A stretch of 43,197 nucleotides of DNA from JAXGPL01 sp040766985 (GTDB lineage: Bacteria > Bacillota > Sulfobacillia > JAUYEG01), in contig JAXGPL010000019.1 of the NCBI GenBank assembly GCA_040766985.1, positions 1 to 43,197 on the forward strand, in the 5' to 3' direction. The notes under the pieces were generated by a model. The model had not been told where the DNA came from and did no database searches. It saw only the letters and a program-made list of their open reading frames with translations. A program made the translations under genes and the position numbers. Below, piece after piece: positions 1 through 7,514 of this stretch. The stretch's first letter is position 1. The number at the start of each line of letters is the position of its first letter.

Positions 1-286
1 CCCTGATGTTCTCGTCGAACATCGCCTGCCGGCGTTTGCGCCAGAGCTCGACAATCACCAGCGCTGCCGCGGAATACAGCGGGAGGAACATGCCCGCCAC
101 AGCAAGGACCAGGTAGGGAAGATTGAGGCCGGGGAACAACCACAGGTTGATCAGAACTGATACGACCACCGCCCCGAGGGCGAGCCAGTAGAGCAGCGCC
201 CGCGCTTTGCGCGTGTATTCGTATCGGGTGCTTAGCCGCCAACCGGCGTAGAGCACGATGGCGACGAGAAACGCGATAAACGGCAT
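1..286 (-). CDS. Membrane protein, C-terminus cut by window edge
   Basis: Reading the minus strand from the ATG at 284-286 gives 95 open codons that run off the left edge. The product begins MPFIAFLVAIVLYAGW and has three strongly hydrophobic stretches (about residues 2-16, 32-52 and 57-80) separated by short basic turns. It ends in a charged segment (ELWRKRRQAMFDEN), so it is an integral membrane protein of at least three helices. A GAGGGA ribosome-binding sequence lies about 9 bases before the ATG. It follows hisIE on the same strand after a 123-base gap, so it could be a distal his-operon gene or have its own promoter. I do not recognise the family. Confidence 0.65.
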   Translation of the reverse strand, partial: MPFIAFLVAIVLYAGWRLSTRYEYTRKARALLYWLALGAVVVSVLINLWLFPGLNLPYLVLAVAGMFLPLYSAAALVIVELWRKRRQAMFDENIR

Positions 287-409
287 GCTTTGATCCCTCA
301 GCTAGCCTGCCCTGATAGTCCTGCGCTAAGACTCCGCCCAAGAGAACTTGCTGCAGTGGTTACGCTCGGTCCCGGACACCCGGGCATTGACCTTTGTTGT
401 TATCAAGGT

Positions 410-1138
410 TTACGTCTTCCCCGGCGGAGAAGTTTCCAAACCATCCTGTGCCTCGGTTTTCGGGTTGTGCCTTGACTGCAGCTCTGATACCACTTCGCCA
501 AGGGCAATGTCGCAGGAGCGCAACGCAACGAGGAAATGGAAAAGCAGGTCCGCGGCCTCGGCCACGACCCTTTGGCGCTCGGCGGAAGCTGCGGCAGCGA
601 TCACGAATTCAGCAGCCTCCTCGCCCACCTTCTGCAACGGGCGGAGTCCGTCCGGGTCGGACAGCAGCGAAGCGACGTATGAGCCTCGCGGCCGCTCACG
701 GTCGCGCCGGGCGATGACCGCGGCCAGGTCCGCGATGAAGCCGGTCTGCGCATCGCCGTAGACCATCTTGTCAAGCTCCCCCGGTCGCAGCGGGGTGTGA
801 AAGCAGGTTGCGTTGCCGGTGTGGCACGCAGGGCCGGTTTGCTCGACCTGCAGCAGAACTGCGTCCCGGTCGCAGTCGGCCCAGGCACCGACCACGCGCT
901 GGGTGTTGCCCGATGTCGCACCCTTGCGCCATAGCTCGCTCCTGCTCCGGCTCCAGTACCAGGCGTCCCGGGTGGCGAGGGTCCGCGCGAGGGCCCCGCG
1001 GTCTGCCCAGGCCAGCATGAGCACGGTCCCCGTCGCTGCGTCCTGCGCGATGACGGGAACAAGCGGCGGTTGCGGCGGTTGCGGCGCCCGCTCGGAAGGA
1101 GCGGAGCATTTACCTGCAGTCTGACTGCGTGCCATCAC
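410..1138 (-). CDS. hisIE: Phosphoribosyl-AMP cyclohydrolase / phosphoribosyl-ATP pyrophosphatase (HisIE)
   Basis: Bifunctional enzyme for the second and third steps of histidine synthesis: it hydrolyses PR-ATP to PR-AMP and then opens the purine ring. The N-terminal HisI domain (about residues 25-135) has the signature AWYWSRSRSELWRKG, the metal-binding DCD motif and the cysteine motif GPACHTG. The C-terminal HisE domain (about 150-235) has KVGEEAAEF followed by EAADLLFHFLVAL. The gene overlaps hisA: a GTG at 1138 and an ATG at 1135 both sit across the hisA TGA, so the start is either GTG (GTGA overlap) or ATG. The first 25 residues form a Pro/Ala-rich extension. It is the last recognisable his gene of the operon. 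Confidence 0.95.
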   Translation of the reverse strand: MMARSQTAGKCSAPSERAPQPPQPPLVPVIAQDAATGTVLMLAWADRGALARTLATRDAWYWSRSRSELWRKGATSGNTQRVVGAWADCDRDAVLLQVEQTGPACHTGNATCFHTPLRPGELDKMVYGDAQTGFIADLAAVIARRDRERPRGSYVASLLSDPDGLRPLQKVGEEAAEFVIAAAASAERQRVVAEAADLLFHFLVALRSCDIALGEVVSELQSRHNPKTEAQDGLETSPPGKT

Positions 1139-1914
1139 AAGCTCACCTCACCAGGGCCCTGCCGCCCCCTGCCCGTTACTGCGGCGCGGGCCGCGCTTTG
1201 GGCGTCCTCAACGGTCATCCTGCCCTTCAACAACGCGCTCCCGATGACGATGCCCGCAAGGCCCCGGCCACCCCAGCGCCCGGCCAAGAGGCGGACGTCG
1301 TCCACGCCGGAAACGCCGCCGGCGGCGATGATGCTGAAACCCGAGTCCATGAACGGCGCGAACACGGCCGGCCGGATACCGCCCATCGTCCCGTCGGCTC
1401 CGGCATCCGTGACCATCAGGGTCGTTATCCCCGCCAGCCTGGCATCCTCAAGCACACTTACCACATCCCTTGCCGCATGTGCCTGCCAGCCCTTCACCAG
1501 CAGTCTTCCGTCGCGGACGTCCAATGCGAGAATCACCTGCGTGAGGCTCCCCATCGCGGAAGCCGCTTGGCGGAGGAAGCCCGGATCCGCGAGAGCAGAT
1601 GTACCGGTGATGACCCAACTGGCTCCCGCACCCAGCGCTTCGAGCATCTCCTCGACCGACCGCAAGCCGCCGCCGTACTGAACCGGCAGGCCGGTCTGCT
1701 CAACGATGGCGCGGAGGACGGGCAAAGGAGGCGATTGGGCCGCGATTGCCCCGTCCAGGCCGACAACGTGCAGGCGCGTTGCTCCGGCCCGGGCAAACCG
1801 GCGGGCTACCGCGACAGGGTCAAGATCGTAGACGGTCGCCCTGCCGCGTTCGCCCTTCTCCAGGCGGACACACCGGCCCTCCAAGATGTCGACGGCCGGG
1901 ATTATCTCGACCAC
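1135..1914 (-). CDS. hisA: ProFAR isomerase HisA
   Basis: 259-residue (beta-alpha)8-barrel isomerase that converts ProFAR to PRFAR, the substrate of imidazole glycerol phosphate synthase. It begins VVEIIPAVDILEGRCVRLEKG, with the first catalytic Asp in AVDILEG; the phosphate-binding YGGGLRS and AAGGVS loops and the second-half motif TDAGADGTM are present. The start is the GTG at 1914, preceded at good spacing by GGAGG. A longer open frame runs upstream to 2142 but its first 76 codons overlap hisB and look non-coding. hisA overlaps the hisB end by 13 bases and the hisIE start by 4, so neither hisH nor hisF fits on either side. Confidence 0.95.
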   Translation of the reverse strand: MVEIIPAVDILEGRCVRLEKGERGRATVYDLDPVAVARRFARAGATRLHVVGLDGAIAAQSPPLPVLRAIVEQTGLPVQYGGGLRSVEEMLEALGAGASWVITGTSALADPGFLRQAASAMGSLTQVILALDVRDGRLLVKGWQAHAARDVVSVLEDARLAGITTLMVTDAGADGTMGGIRPAVFAPFMDSGFSIIAAGGVSGVDDVRLLAGRWGGRGLAGIVIGSALLKGRMTVEDAQSAARAAVTGRGRQGPGEVSL

Positions 1915-2606
1915 ATGGAAACCTCCAGGTGAACTCGCCCCTTGGTGCTCGTGCCGGCGCCGGGGTCCGCTGCAGGGCGACAGGCTTCGCCCAGCGCCCT
2001 GCCGATTGCCTTTGCGGCCGCCTCCAGGACGTGGTGGGGATCCTCCCCGCGCACAACCTCCAGGTGCAGGGTAAGCAGGCCAGCCGCGCTCAGGGCGCGG
2101 CAGAACTCCGCCCAGTCGGCCCCGGCCAGGCCGGCCCCGCACGGGCCTCGGGCGGACGCCAATCCGCCGAGGTACGCGCCCGGCCGGCCGGAAAGGTCGA
2201 TTGTGGCTTTAACCAGGGCGTCGTCCATGGGCACCACCGCATGGCCGAATCTGCCCACCCCTGGCGCGCACTCGCCGGCGGGGACGCGCTCCGTCCCGTA
2301 CAGGCTGAAGCGCAGTGCCTCGCCGAAGGCGAGTCCGACATCCTCCGCGAGATGGTGTGGCCCCGTGCCTGCCTGGTCGCCGCAGGCTTCGACGGCTAGG
2401 GCAAAACCGGCATGCTTCGCAAGGGCCGCAAGGAGGTGGTCGAGAAAGGCATGGCCGGTGCAGACTCCGGCTCCCGCGTCTGCTGCCGCAGCGCTGCGCG
2501 GGTGCGGGCTGGTCCCGCCGCTAAGGTGGAGCTTGAGCGTAATTGAGGTTTCACGGGTGCGACGCACGACCGTGGCAGAGCGCGGAACAGGCAATGGATC
2601 GCTCAA
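1902..2606 (-). CDS. hisB: Imidazoleglycerol-phosphate dehydratase HisB
   Basis: Manganese-dependent dehydratase of the histidine pathway, monofunctional (no phosphatase domain). The family hallmarks are RRTRETSI near the N-terminus, the metal-binding GHAFLDHLL, the PHHLAEDVG motif, the second PHHVLEAAAKA motif and a terminal STKG. All expected His and Glu metal ligands are present. At 234 residues it is longer than the usual roughly 195, with short Gly/Ala-rich insertions near residues 30-45 and 75-80. The start is probably TTG at 2604-2606, overlapping the hisC stop as TTGA, the same junction seen between hisZ and hisG. Confidence 0.93.
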   Translation of the reverse strand: MSDPLPVPRSATVVRRTRETSITLKLHLSGGTSPHPRSAAAADAGAGVCTGHAFLDHLLAALAKHAGFALAVEACGDQAGTGPHHLAEDVGLAFGEALRFSLYGTERVPAGECAPGVGRFGHAVVPMDDALVKATIDLSGRPGAYLGGLASARGPCGAGLAGADWAEFCRALSAAGLLTLHLEVVRGEDPHHVLEAAAKAIGRALGEACRPAADPGAGTSTKGRVHLEVSMWSR

Positions 2607-3727
2607 TCCCCGGCCCCCTGTGCGTTCTTCGACGGATCCACGGCAGCCCGCGGCGATCGGGCCATCTCCTCCAGGATCGCCGCGAGGGCGGCTGCCACCC
2701 GCCGGTTATCTTCAGCGGCACCGACGCTGATCCTAAGCGAACGCTCCAGCCCCGGCTCGCCGGGGTAGTCCCTGATCAGAATGCCTCGCTGGCTCATCTT
2801 GCGGGCGACCTCGGAGGCGTCCTGCGGAATGTCTATGAGCAAGAAGTTGGTTACGCTGGGATAGACGGCGACGCCGGGCACCGCGGCGAGCTGTGCGGCC
2901 AAAGCCTCACGAAGCTTCGCGATCTCCGCGGCGGTCTGTCGTGCCATCTCGGGACGCGAGAGCACGCCCAGAGCGCCTACCATCGACGCCGCGCTCAGGT
3001 TGTACAGGAGGCGGGCCTTCTCCATCGGCTCCACGAGCGGCTTGGCGGCCAAGGCGTAACCGATGCGCAGTCCCGCCAGGCGGAACGCCTTAGAGAGGGT
3101 GCGCAGAACCACCACTCCGCTGCATGCCGGGTCAAGAACCAGATCGGCCATCGTATCGCCGCAGAATTCGTAGTAGGCTTCGTCGAGGACCACCCGGACG
3201 CCGCGCGCCGTCAGGGACGCGACCAGAGGCTCCACTTCCCCGCGCGGGAAGAGATCGCCGGTTGGGTTGTTCGGCCGGCAGATGAACACCAGGTCACCCT
3301 CCCGGGCGGCAGCGGAAATGCCGTCTGCATCAAGGCGGAAACCCGGCTTGACCAGCGGCACATCGACGACCTCGCGCCGCAGGGCGGCGGCCGTCATCGG
3401 GTAGACGATGAACGTCGGACTGGTGATCAGGATCCGGCCTGTGGACGAAGGCAAGGCCATCATGCACACCTGGATCAGTTCGTCCGCCCCGTTGCCGAGG
3501 ACGATCTGGGCGGCCGGTGCGCCCGTGTAATTGGATAGCGCAGCCGTCAGCTGCGGCCGCAGCGCAAAATCGTACCGGCTGAACGGAAGATCAGCCATCG
3601 CCCCAAGGATCTCTTCCTTGAGGTCCGCGGGCAAATCCCATGGGCTCTCGTTGGCGTGCTGGCGAATCTTGCCGCCGCCAAGCCCTTCTTGCCAGGCCTG
3701 CAGGGCCTCGTCACTCCACCTTCGCAT
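2603..3727 (-). CDS. hisC: Histidinol-phosphate aminotransferase HisC
   Basis: PLP-dependent fold-type I aminotransferase that converts imidazole acetol phosphate plus glutamate to histidinol phosphate. The protein has the N-terminal HANESPWDLP substrate motif, GNGADELI, the RPNNPTGDLF motif with its PLP-contacting Asn, DEAYYEF, and the Schiff-base lysine in TLSKAFRLAGLRIGY. The length, 374 residues, is normal. The ATG at 3727 is chosen over an upstream in-frame ATG (3847) because it follows a GGGGGAATC ribosome-binding sequence and matches family starts. It overlaps the hisD end by 17 bases. HisC homologues can also serve in tyrosine and phenylalanine synthesis; the operon fixes the main role here. 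Confidence 0.94.
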   Translation of the reverse strand: MRRWSDEALQAWQEGLGGGKIRQHANESPWDLPADLKEEILGAMADLPFSRYDFALRPQLTAALSNYTGAPAAQIVLGNGADELIQVCMMALPSSTGRILITSPTFIVYPMTAAALRREVVDVPLVKPGFRLDADGISAAAREGDLVFICRPNNPTGDLFPRGEVEPLVASLTARGVRVVLDEAYYEFCGDTMADLVLDPACSGVVVLRTLSKAFRLAGLRIGYALAAKPLVEPMEKARLLYNLSAASMVGALGVLSRPEMARQTAAEIAKLREALAAQLAAVPGVAVYPSVTNFLLIDIPQDASEVARKMSQRGILIRDYPGEPGLERSLRISVGAAEDNRRVAAALAAILEEMARSPRAAVDPSKNAQGAGD

Positions 3728-5075
3728 CGTTGATTCCCCCATCCCCTTCGCCGGCTGCCGGCAGCGACATGGCGTGGGCGGCAAAGCCCTCGGCCGCCGC
3801 CACGGCCGCAGCCACCCCGCTGATCCTCTTTGCCTCCGAGCGCTCAAGCGCGATAAGGCTCACCCTGCGCATGAAGTCAGCCGGCCCGAGCGGTGATGCC
3901 CAGCGGGCAGACCCTGCGGTGGGCAGCACATGGCTCGGTCCGGCGACGTAGTCTCCCATCGCCACCGGCGAATCGGTGCCCAAGAATACGGCCCCGCTCC
4001 GCGGCGCGGCGGCACGGACGATGTCGGCCGCGCAAAGGCGGTCCGGCACGTCGATCCAGAGGTGTTCAGGCGCCACGGCGCGGGCGACGCCGATCGCCTC
4101 CTCGGTTGACGGGGCGGCGATGAGCGCTCCACGCGCTGCCAGAGCATCCGCGGACACACGGCGGTTTTCGGCTGGGAGGCCCTTCAGCCCTGCCTCCAGT
4201 GCCGATAGCACTGCAGCGGGCGCTGGACCACCGGGCAGAATGACGCCGAGGGCCAGGGCGTCGGGGTCGTGCTCTGCCTGGGCCAGAAGCTGGCGCGCCA
4301 AAGCGCGTTCGCCACGCGGCCGCGCGGAAATCGCGACGACCTCGCTGGGCCCCGCAAGGCCGTCGAGGCCGGTTTCGCCGTATAGCTGGCGCTTGGCCTC
4401 GGTGACATATGCATTGCCCGGGCCTGCTACTTTGTCGACGCGTGCCACTTCCCCGGACCCGATTGCCATTGCCGCGATGGCCTGCGCGCCGCCGACACGG
4501 AAGACCCTGTCGACACCGGCAATAATCGCGGCCGCGGCTACCGGCGGCGCAAGGCTGCCGTCAGGCCGGGGCGGCGTACAGAGGACTACCTCCCCTACCC
4601 CGGCCTCGCGCGCCGGGATCGCGGTCATCAGAACCGATGAGGGGTAGATGGCCCGCCCGCCGGGCACGTACAGCCCGACACGGGCGAGCGCGCACCACGC
4701 CTCGTGGACGCCGGTGAGGGAGTCAAGGTGTAGGTTCTCCAGGCGCGGCTTCAGGGTTGCGGCTGCGCGGGTGGAAAAATCCCTGATGCGGCCCGCGGCG
4801 CACTCCAGGCTGAGGCGAACGTCTGCCGGACAGCCGCCTGCCCAGCCCGCCAACTCCTCCTGTGTCGCCTCGAGCGCTTGCAGGTCGGCTTGGTCAAGGC
4901 GGCGGGTCAGGTCCAGCAGCGCCGCCTGGCCCTCCGACCGGACCCTCGCAATTATGCCGGTCACGACGGCGCTCAGGGCGGCGTGGGAGGCCTGGGTTTC
5001 GGCGGGCCGTTGCGTCCACGTTCCGCTCTCCCAGGCCGGCAGGAAGACCGCCGCGGTGACTATGCGCACAGGCAT
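3711..5075 (-). CDS. hisD: Histidinol dehydrogenase HisD
   Basis: Zinc- and NAD-dependent enzyme catalysing the last two oxidations, histidinol to histidinal to histidine. It has 454 residues, somewhat longer than the roughly 430 of many relatives. Visible signatures are YVPGGRAIYPSSVLM, KVAGPGNAYVTEAKRQ, GPSEVV, the zinc-site QAEHDPDA, the catalytic APEHLWI (Glu-His pair) and GDYVAGPSHVLPT. The start at 5075 (MPVRIV) follows GGAGG seven bases upstream. An ATG six codons earlier is less well placed. The gene overlaps hisG by 16 bases and hisC by 17. Confidence 0.95.
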   Translation of the reverse strand: MPVRIVTAAVFLPAWESGTWTQRPAETQASHAALSAVVTGIIARVRSEGQAALLDLTRRLDQADLQALEATQEELAGWAGGCPADVRLSLECAAGRIRDFSTRAAATLKPRLENLHLDSLTGVHEAWCALARVGLYVPGGRAIYPSSVLMTAIPAREAGVGEVVLCTPPRPDGSLAPPVAAAAIIAGVDRVFRVGGAQAIAAMAIGSGEVARVDKVAGPGNAYVTEAKRQLYGETGLDGLAGPSEVVAISARPRGERALARQLLAQAEHDPDALALGVILPGGPAPAAVLSALEAGLKGLPAENRRVSADALAARGALIAAPSTEEAIGVARAVAPEHLWIDVPDRLCAADIVRAAAPRSGAVFLGTDSPVAMGDYVAGPSHVLPTAGSARWASPLGPADFMRRVSLIALERSEAKRISGVAAAVAAAEGFAAHAMSLPAAGEGDGGINDAKVE

Positions 5076-5686
5076 CGAAGGACCTCCATCCAATCGCGGA
5101 ACGCGCTCGTCCGCAAACGATAGGCTACGGGGTTGACGATCAGGCGGGCCGTCGAGGCCAGGATCGTGTCCACGGCGATGAGCCCGTTGGCCTCGAGCGT
5201 CGAGCCCGTCTGAACTAGATCGACGATTGCGTCGGCAAGGCCGAGGCCGGGCGCGGATTCGACGGCGCCGTGCATTACCAGGATCTGTGCGTCGATCCCC
5301 CTGGCCGACAGGTACTCGCCGGTCAGCCGGGGGTATTTGGTCGCTACGCGGCGCACGGCTCGTAGGTCAATGGGCCCGACACCGGCCCGGGCGGCGATGA
5401 CCAGCCGGCAGAGGCCAATGCCGAGGTCCAGAACCTCGACAACGGGCCGCGGGTCTTCGAGCAGCGTATCCTTGCCCGCCACGCCGACGGCCGCCACACC
5501 GTGTTCGACGAATAGCGAGACGTCGCGGGACCTCGTGAACAAGAGCCGCCAGTCCCCGCGGTCCAGGGCCAGTTCGCGCGCAATGCCGTCGGCATCCTCA
5601 ATGGGGACCCCCGAATCCCGCAAAAGGCGTGCGACTGGCGCAAACATGCGTCCCCGCGGGACGGCGAGCGACAGGGGCGCAGTCAA
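5060..5686 (-). CDS. hisG: ATP phosphoribosyltransferase, short catalytic form HisG(S)
   Basis: First committed enzyme of histidine synthesis, condensing ATP with PRPP. It is about 208 residues, the short form that lacks the C-terminal regulatory domain and works as a hetero-octamer with HisZ, encoded immediately upstream. Motifs seen: AVPRGRM near the N-terminus, VGKDTLLE-like VAGKDTLLE, KYPRLTGEY and the PRPP-binding DAIVDLVQTGSTL. The start is likely TTG at 5684-5686, overlapping the hisZ TGA as TTGA with GGGGTGG upstream. Another TTG five codons earlier (5701) is possible. Confidence 0.94.
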   Translation of the reverse strand: MTAPLSLAVPRGRMFAPVARLLRDSGVPIEDADGIARELALDRGDWRLLFTRSRDVSLFVEHGVAAVGVAGKDTLLEDPRPVVEVLDLGIGLCRLVIAARAGVGPIDLRAVRRVATKYPRLTGEYLSARGIDAQILVMHGAVESAPGLGLADAIVDLVQTGSTLEANGLIAVDTILASTARLIVNPVAYRLRTSAFRDWMEVLRCLCA

Positions 5687-6960
5687 TGGATACCACCCCA
5701 ACCGGTCGCCATAAGTGGCGGCCTTCCGCCGGAGGAAGCGCCGGAGGAGGCGCCGACCCGGACTTCACGGCAGCCGCCGCCGGCAACGAGGATGAGCCGG
5801 GAGCATCCGCGGGCAGCGGCGCGGCCAAGCAGACGGCGAACGTCCCCCGCGCCGGGAAGTGTTTCGGCGACGGCTCCCCCGGAGCGCAAGGAGCGGGCCA
5901 GGGACAGGGCGGTGATCCTGTCCTGCGACGTCGACCACGCGACGGCGACCCGCTCGGGGCGGCCGCTGGCGCGGGGTGCGGAGGACGCGGCGAGGCTGAG
6001 ATTGACTGCGAAGCCCGTCGCGGGCAGGTCCGAGCCGAAGCGGGCAAGGAGGCTATCGTAGCGGCCCCCACCGGCGATGGCCTCGGGCTTGCCGGGGCAG
6101 ACCAGCTCAAACACAGCTCCCGTGTAGTAGTCCAGGTCGCGCAGGAGGGCTAGGTCCAGCCAGGCGTCATCCACGCCGTAACCGGGCAGGAGCGCCAGCA
6201 GCGCTTCGAGTTCCGCCGCCCCGTCCGCAAGCTGACCGGGTCCGGATCGTTCGCGGAGCCGGGCCAGCACCGCCACCGCCTCACCCAGCGCGTACGGGCC
6301 GCCAAGGAACAGCTCCGCAAGCCCCGGCTCAAGGATCCCTTCCAAGGAAACCATGTCCTTCGCAGCGACGGCCTTGCGAAACGCTCCGGCCACATCGCTC
6401 CGGCCTTGCGGAGGCGACCCGGCGACCGCGGCCCCCCACGCCAGCCCCGCGTGCCCGAGCACAAGCCGGGCGTCGGCAAGGCCGGCCTTGCGGACGGCCT
6501 CGCACGCGAGGCCGATGACTTCGGCATCCGCCTCAAGACCAGGGGCTCCGATCAACTCGACGCCGGCCTGGCATAGGGTGTGACTCCTGCCGCTTCCCTG
6601 CAGCTCGTTGCGAAAGACGACGCCCTCATACCGCAGGCGTAGGGGAAGCGGAGATTCCGTGGCTGCGGCTTTGAACACCACGGATTCGCGGGCGACCATA
6701 CGGGCGATACCTGTCGTCATGTCCGGGCGCAGGGCGAGCAGTTGCCCGTCGCGGTCCAGGAACCGGTAGGCGCGCTCTTCGCTAAACCCTGGGCTGCCGG
6801 TGCTGAAGGTTGCATAGTACTCGAACGCCGGCGGCTCAACGCGACGGTAGCCCCACGCGGCGAAGAGACGCCCAAGGCCGGCGCCAACTGACTCGATACG
6901 TTCGCGTTCCTCCGGCAGGAGGTCGCCGATCCCCGCCGGAAGCCTGCCTAGCGATTCCAT
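5683..6960 (-). CDS. hisZ: ATP phosphoribosyltransferase regulatory subunit HisZ
   Basis: A histidyl-tRNA-synthetase-like paralogue without aminoacylation activity that binds HisG(S) and confers histidine feedback. The class II motifs are visible: RRVEPPAFEYYATFS, RPDMTTGIARM, LRYEGVVFRNE with QAGVELIGAPG, and the C-terminal GGGRYDSLLARFG. The length, 425 residues, is normal for HisZ, and it lacks a clear anticodon-binding domain of the tRNA synthetase kind. It is the first gene of the operon. The ATG at 6960 has only a modest AAGG ribosome-binding site. Upstream lie the promoter and tandem-repeat operator described separately. Confidence 0.93.
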   Translation of the reverse strand: MESLGRLPAGIGDLLPEERERIESVGAGLGRLFAAWGYRRVEPPAFEYYATFSTGSPGFSEERAYRFLDRDGQLLALRPDMTTGIARMVARESVVFKAAATESPLPLRLRYEGVVFRNELQGSGRSHTLCQAGVELIGAPGLEADAEVIGLACEAVRKAGLADARLVLGHAGLAWGAAVAGSPPQGRSDVAGAFRKAVAAKDMVSLEGILEPGLAELFLGGPYALGEAVAVLARLRERSGPGQLADGAAELEALLALLPGYGVDDAWLDLALLRDLDYYTGAVFELVCPGKPEAIAGGGRYDSLLARFGSDLPATGFAVNLSLAASSAPRASGRPERVAVAWSTSQDRITALSLARSLRSGGAVAETLPGAGDVRRLLGRAAARGCSRLILVAGGGCREVRVGASSGASSGGRPPLMATGWGGIH

Positions 6961-6999
6961 GACCTTACCCCCACCGCAGCCCGGTGCATCCGGGATTCT

Positions 7000-7031
7000 T
7001 TACTTAGGTGATTAGATGATTAGATACTTAG
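7000..7031 (-). promoter_or_regulatory. Four tandem 8-bp repeats, candidate HisR operator
   Basis: On the minus strand the bases read as four abutting octamers, CTAAGTAT, CTAATCAT, CTAATCAC and CTAAGTAA, between the his promoter and the hisZ start. All share CTAA, and the first and last match each other while the middle two match each other. This is a regular and AT-rich block in otherwise GC-rich DNA. The TrpR family binds CTAG-type half-sites and can bind dimers in tandem at 8-bp shifts. Assignment to the HisR-like protein next door is inference. Confidence 0.55.
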
Positions 7032-7052
7032 ATAGCATCGCAGAACATACGA

Positions 7053-7081
7053 AGTGTACCATCAGGAGGGAAAGCAGTCAA
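7053..7081 (-). promoter_or_regulatory. Sigma-A type promoter of the his operon
   Basis: Minus strand: -35 TTGACT at 7076-7081, 17-base spacer, -10 TACACT at 7053-7058. Transcription would start near 7046, placing the tandem repeats at roughly +15 to +46. A repressor bound there would block elongation or early initiation. It lies after the hisR-like gene, so the his genes can be transcribed independently of it. Confidence 0.6.
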
Positions 7082-7130
7082 CCGCGATGAGTGCGAGGGG
7101 ATACGGGCCTCGATCCCCCGAAGGGCTAGC

Positions 7131-7502
7131 CTAGGGAGTCGAGTCTGACCCCGGCTGGTCTTGAGCGGCCTCGCCGCCCTGATGAGCTGCGCGTTCCTGC
7201 TCGGCCTTTTGTGCTTGGTGGCGCTGATAGGCCAGGTGGTACCCGCCGGAACCGTACTCAACGAAGCGCTTGACCCGGCTGATGGTCGCGCTCGAAGCGC
7301 CGGTCTTCCGCTCGATCTCCTCGTACTTGCTGCCCTGGACGATCATGCCTGCCACCTGATAACGCTGGCCCATTGCCTTGAGTTCGGCCACCGTACAGAG
7401 GTCATCGAAGAAGCGGAAACACTCATCGACGTCCTTAAGGGTCAGGATCGCCGCGAACAAGTCCTCAAGCCCGCTGATTTCCTTAAGCCGACCGGTATAC
7501 AC
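7131..7502 (-). CDS. hisR: TrpR/YerC-family regulator, probable histidine repressor
   Basis: A 123-residue DNA-binding protein of the YerC/YecD (TrpR-like) family. The helical core has LKDVDECFRFFDDLCT, then AELKAMGQRYQVAGMI, and a helix-turn-helix around residues 62-82 ending GASSATISRVKRFVEYG. The 25-residue tail is Gln/Glu-rich and not part of the fold. In Bacillota this family is associated with regulation of histidine genes, and here it sits directly upstream of hisZ. The GTG start at 7502 follows GAGGAG by nine bases. It starts 12 bases after the GNAT stop and is probably cotranscribed with that gene. The gene symbol is by context. Confidence 0.82.
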   Translation of the reverse strand: MYTGRLKEISGLEDLFAAILTLKDVDECFRFFDDLCTVAELKAMGQRYQVAGMIVQGSKYEEIERKTGASSATISRVKRFVEYGSGGYHLAYQRHQAQKAEQERAAHQGGEAAQDQPGSDSTP

Positions 7503-7514
7503 CGTACATTCTCC

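Noticed and set aside
1915..2142. Upstream extension of hisA to 335 codons
   Set aside because: It overlaps hisB, has no family similarity, and the GTG at 1914 has GGAGG in front.
7131..7502. TrpR, tryptophan repressor
   Set aside because: Sequence is of the YerC type and the gene stands next to his, not trp, genes.
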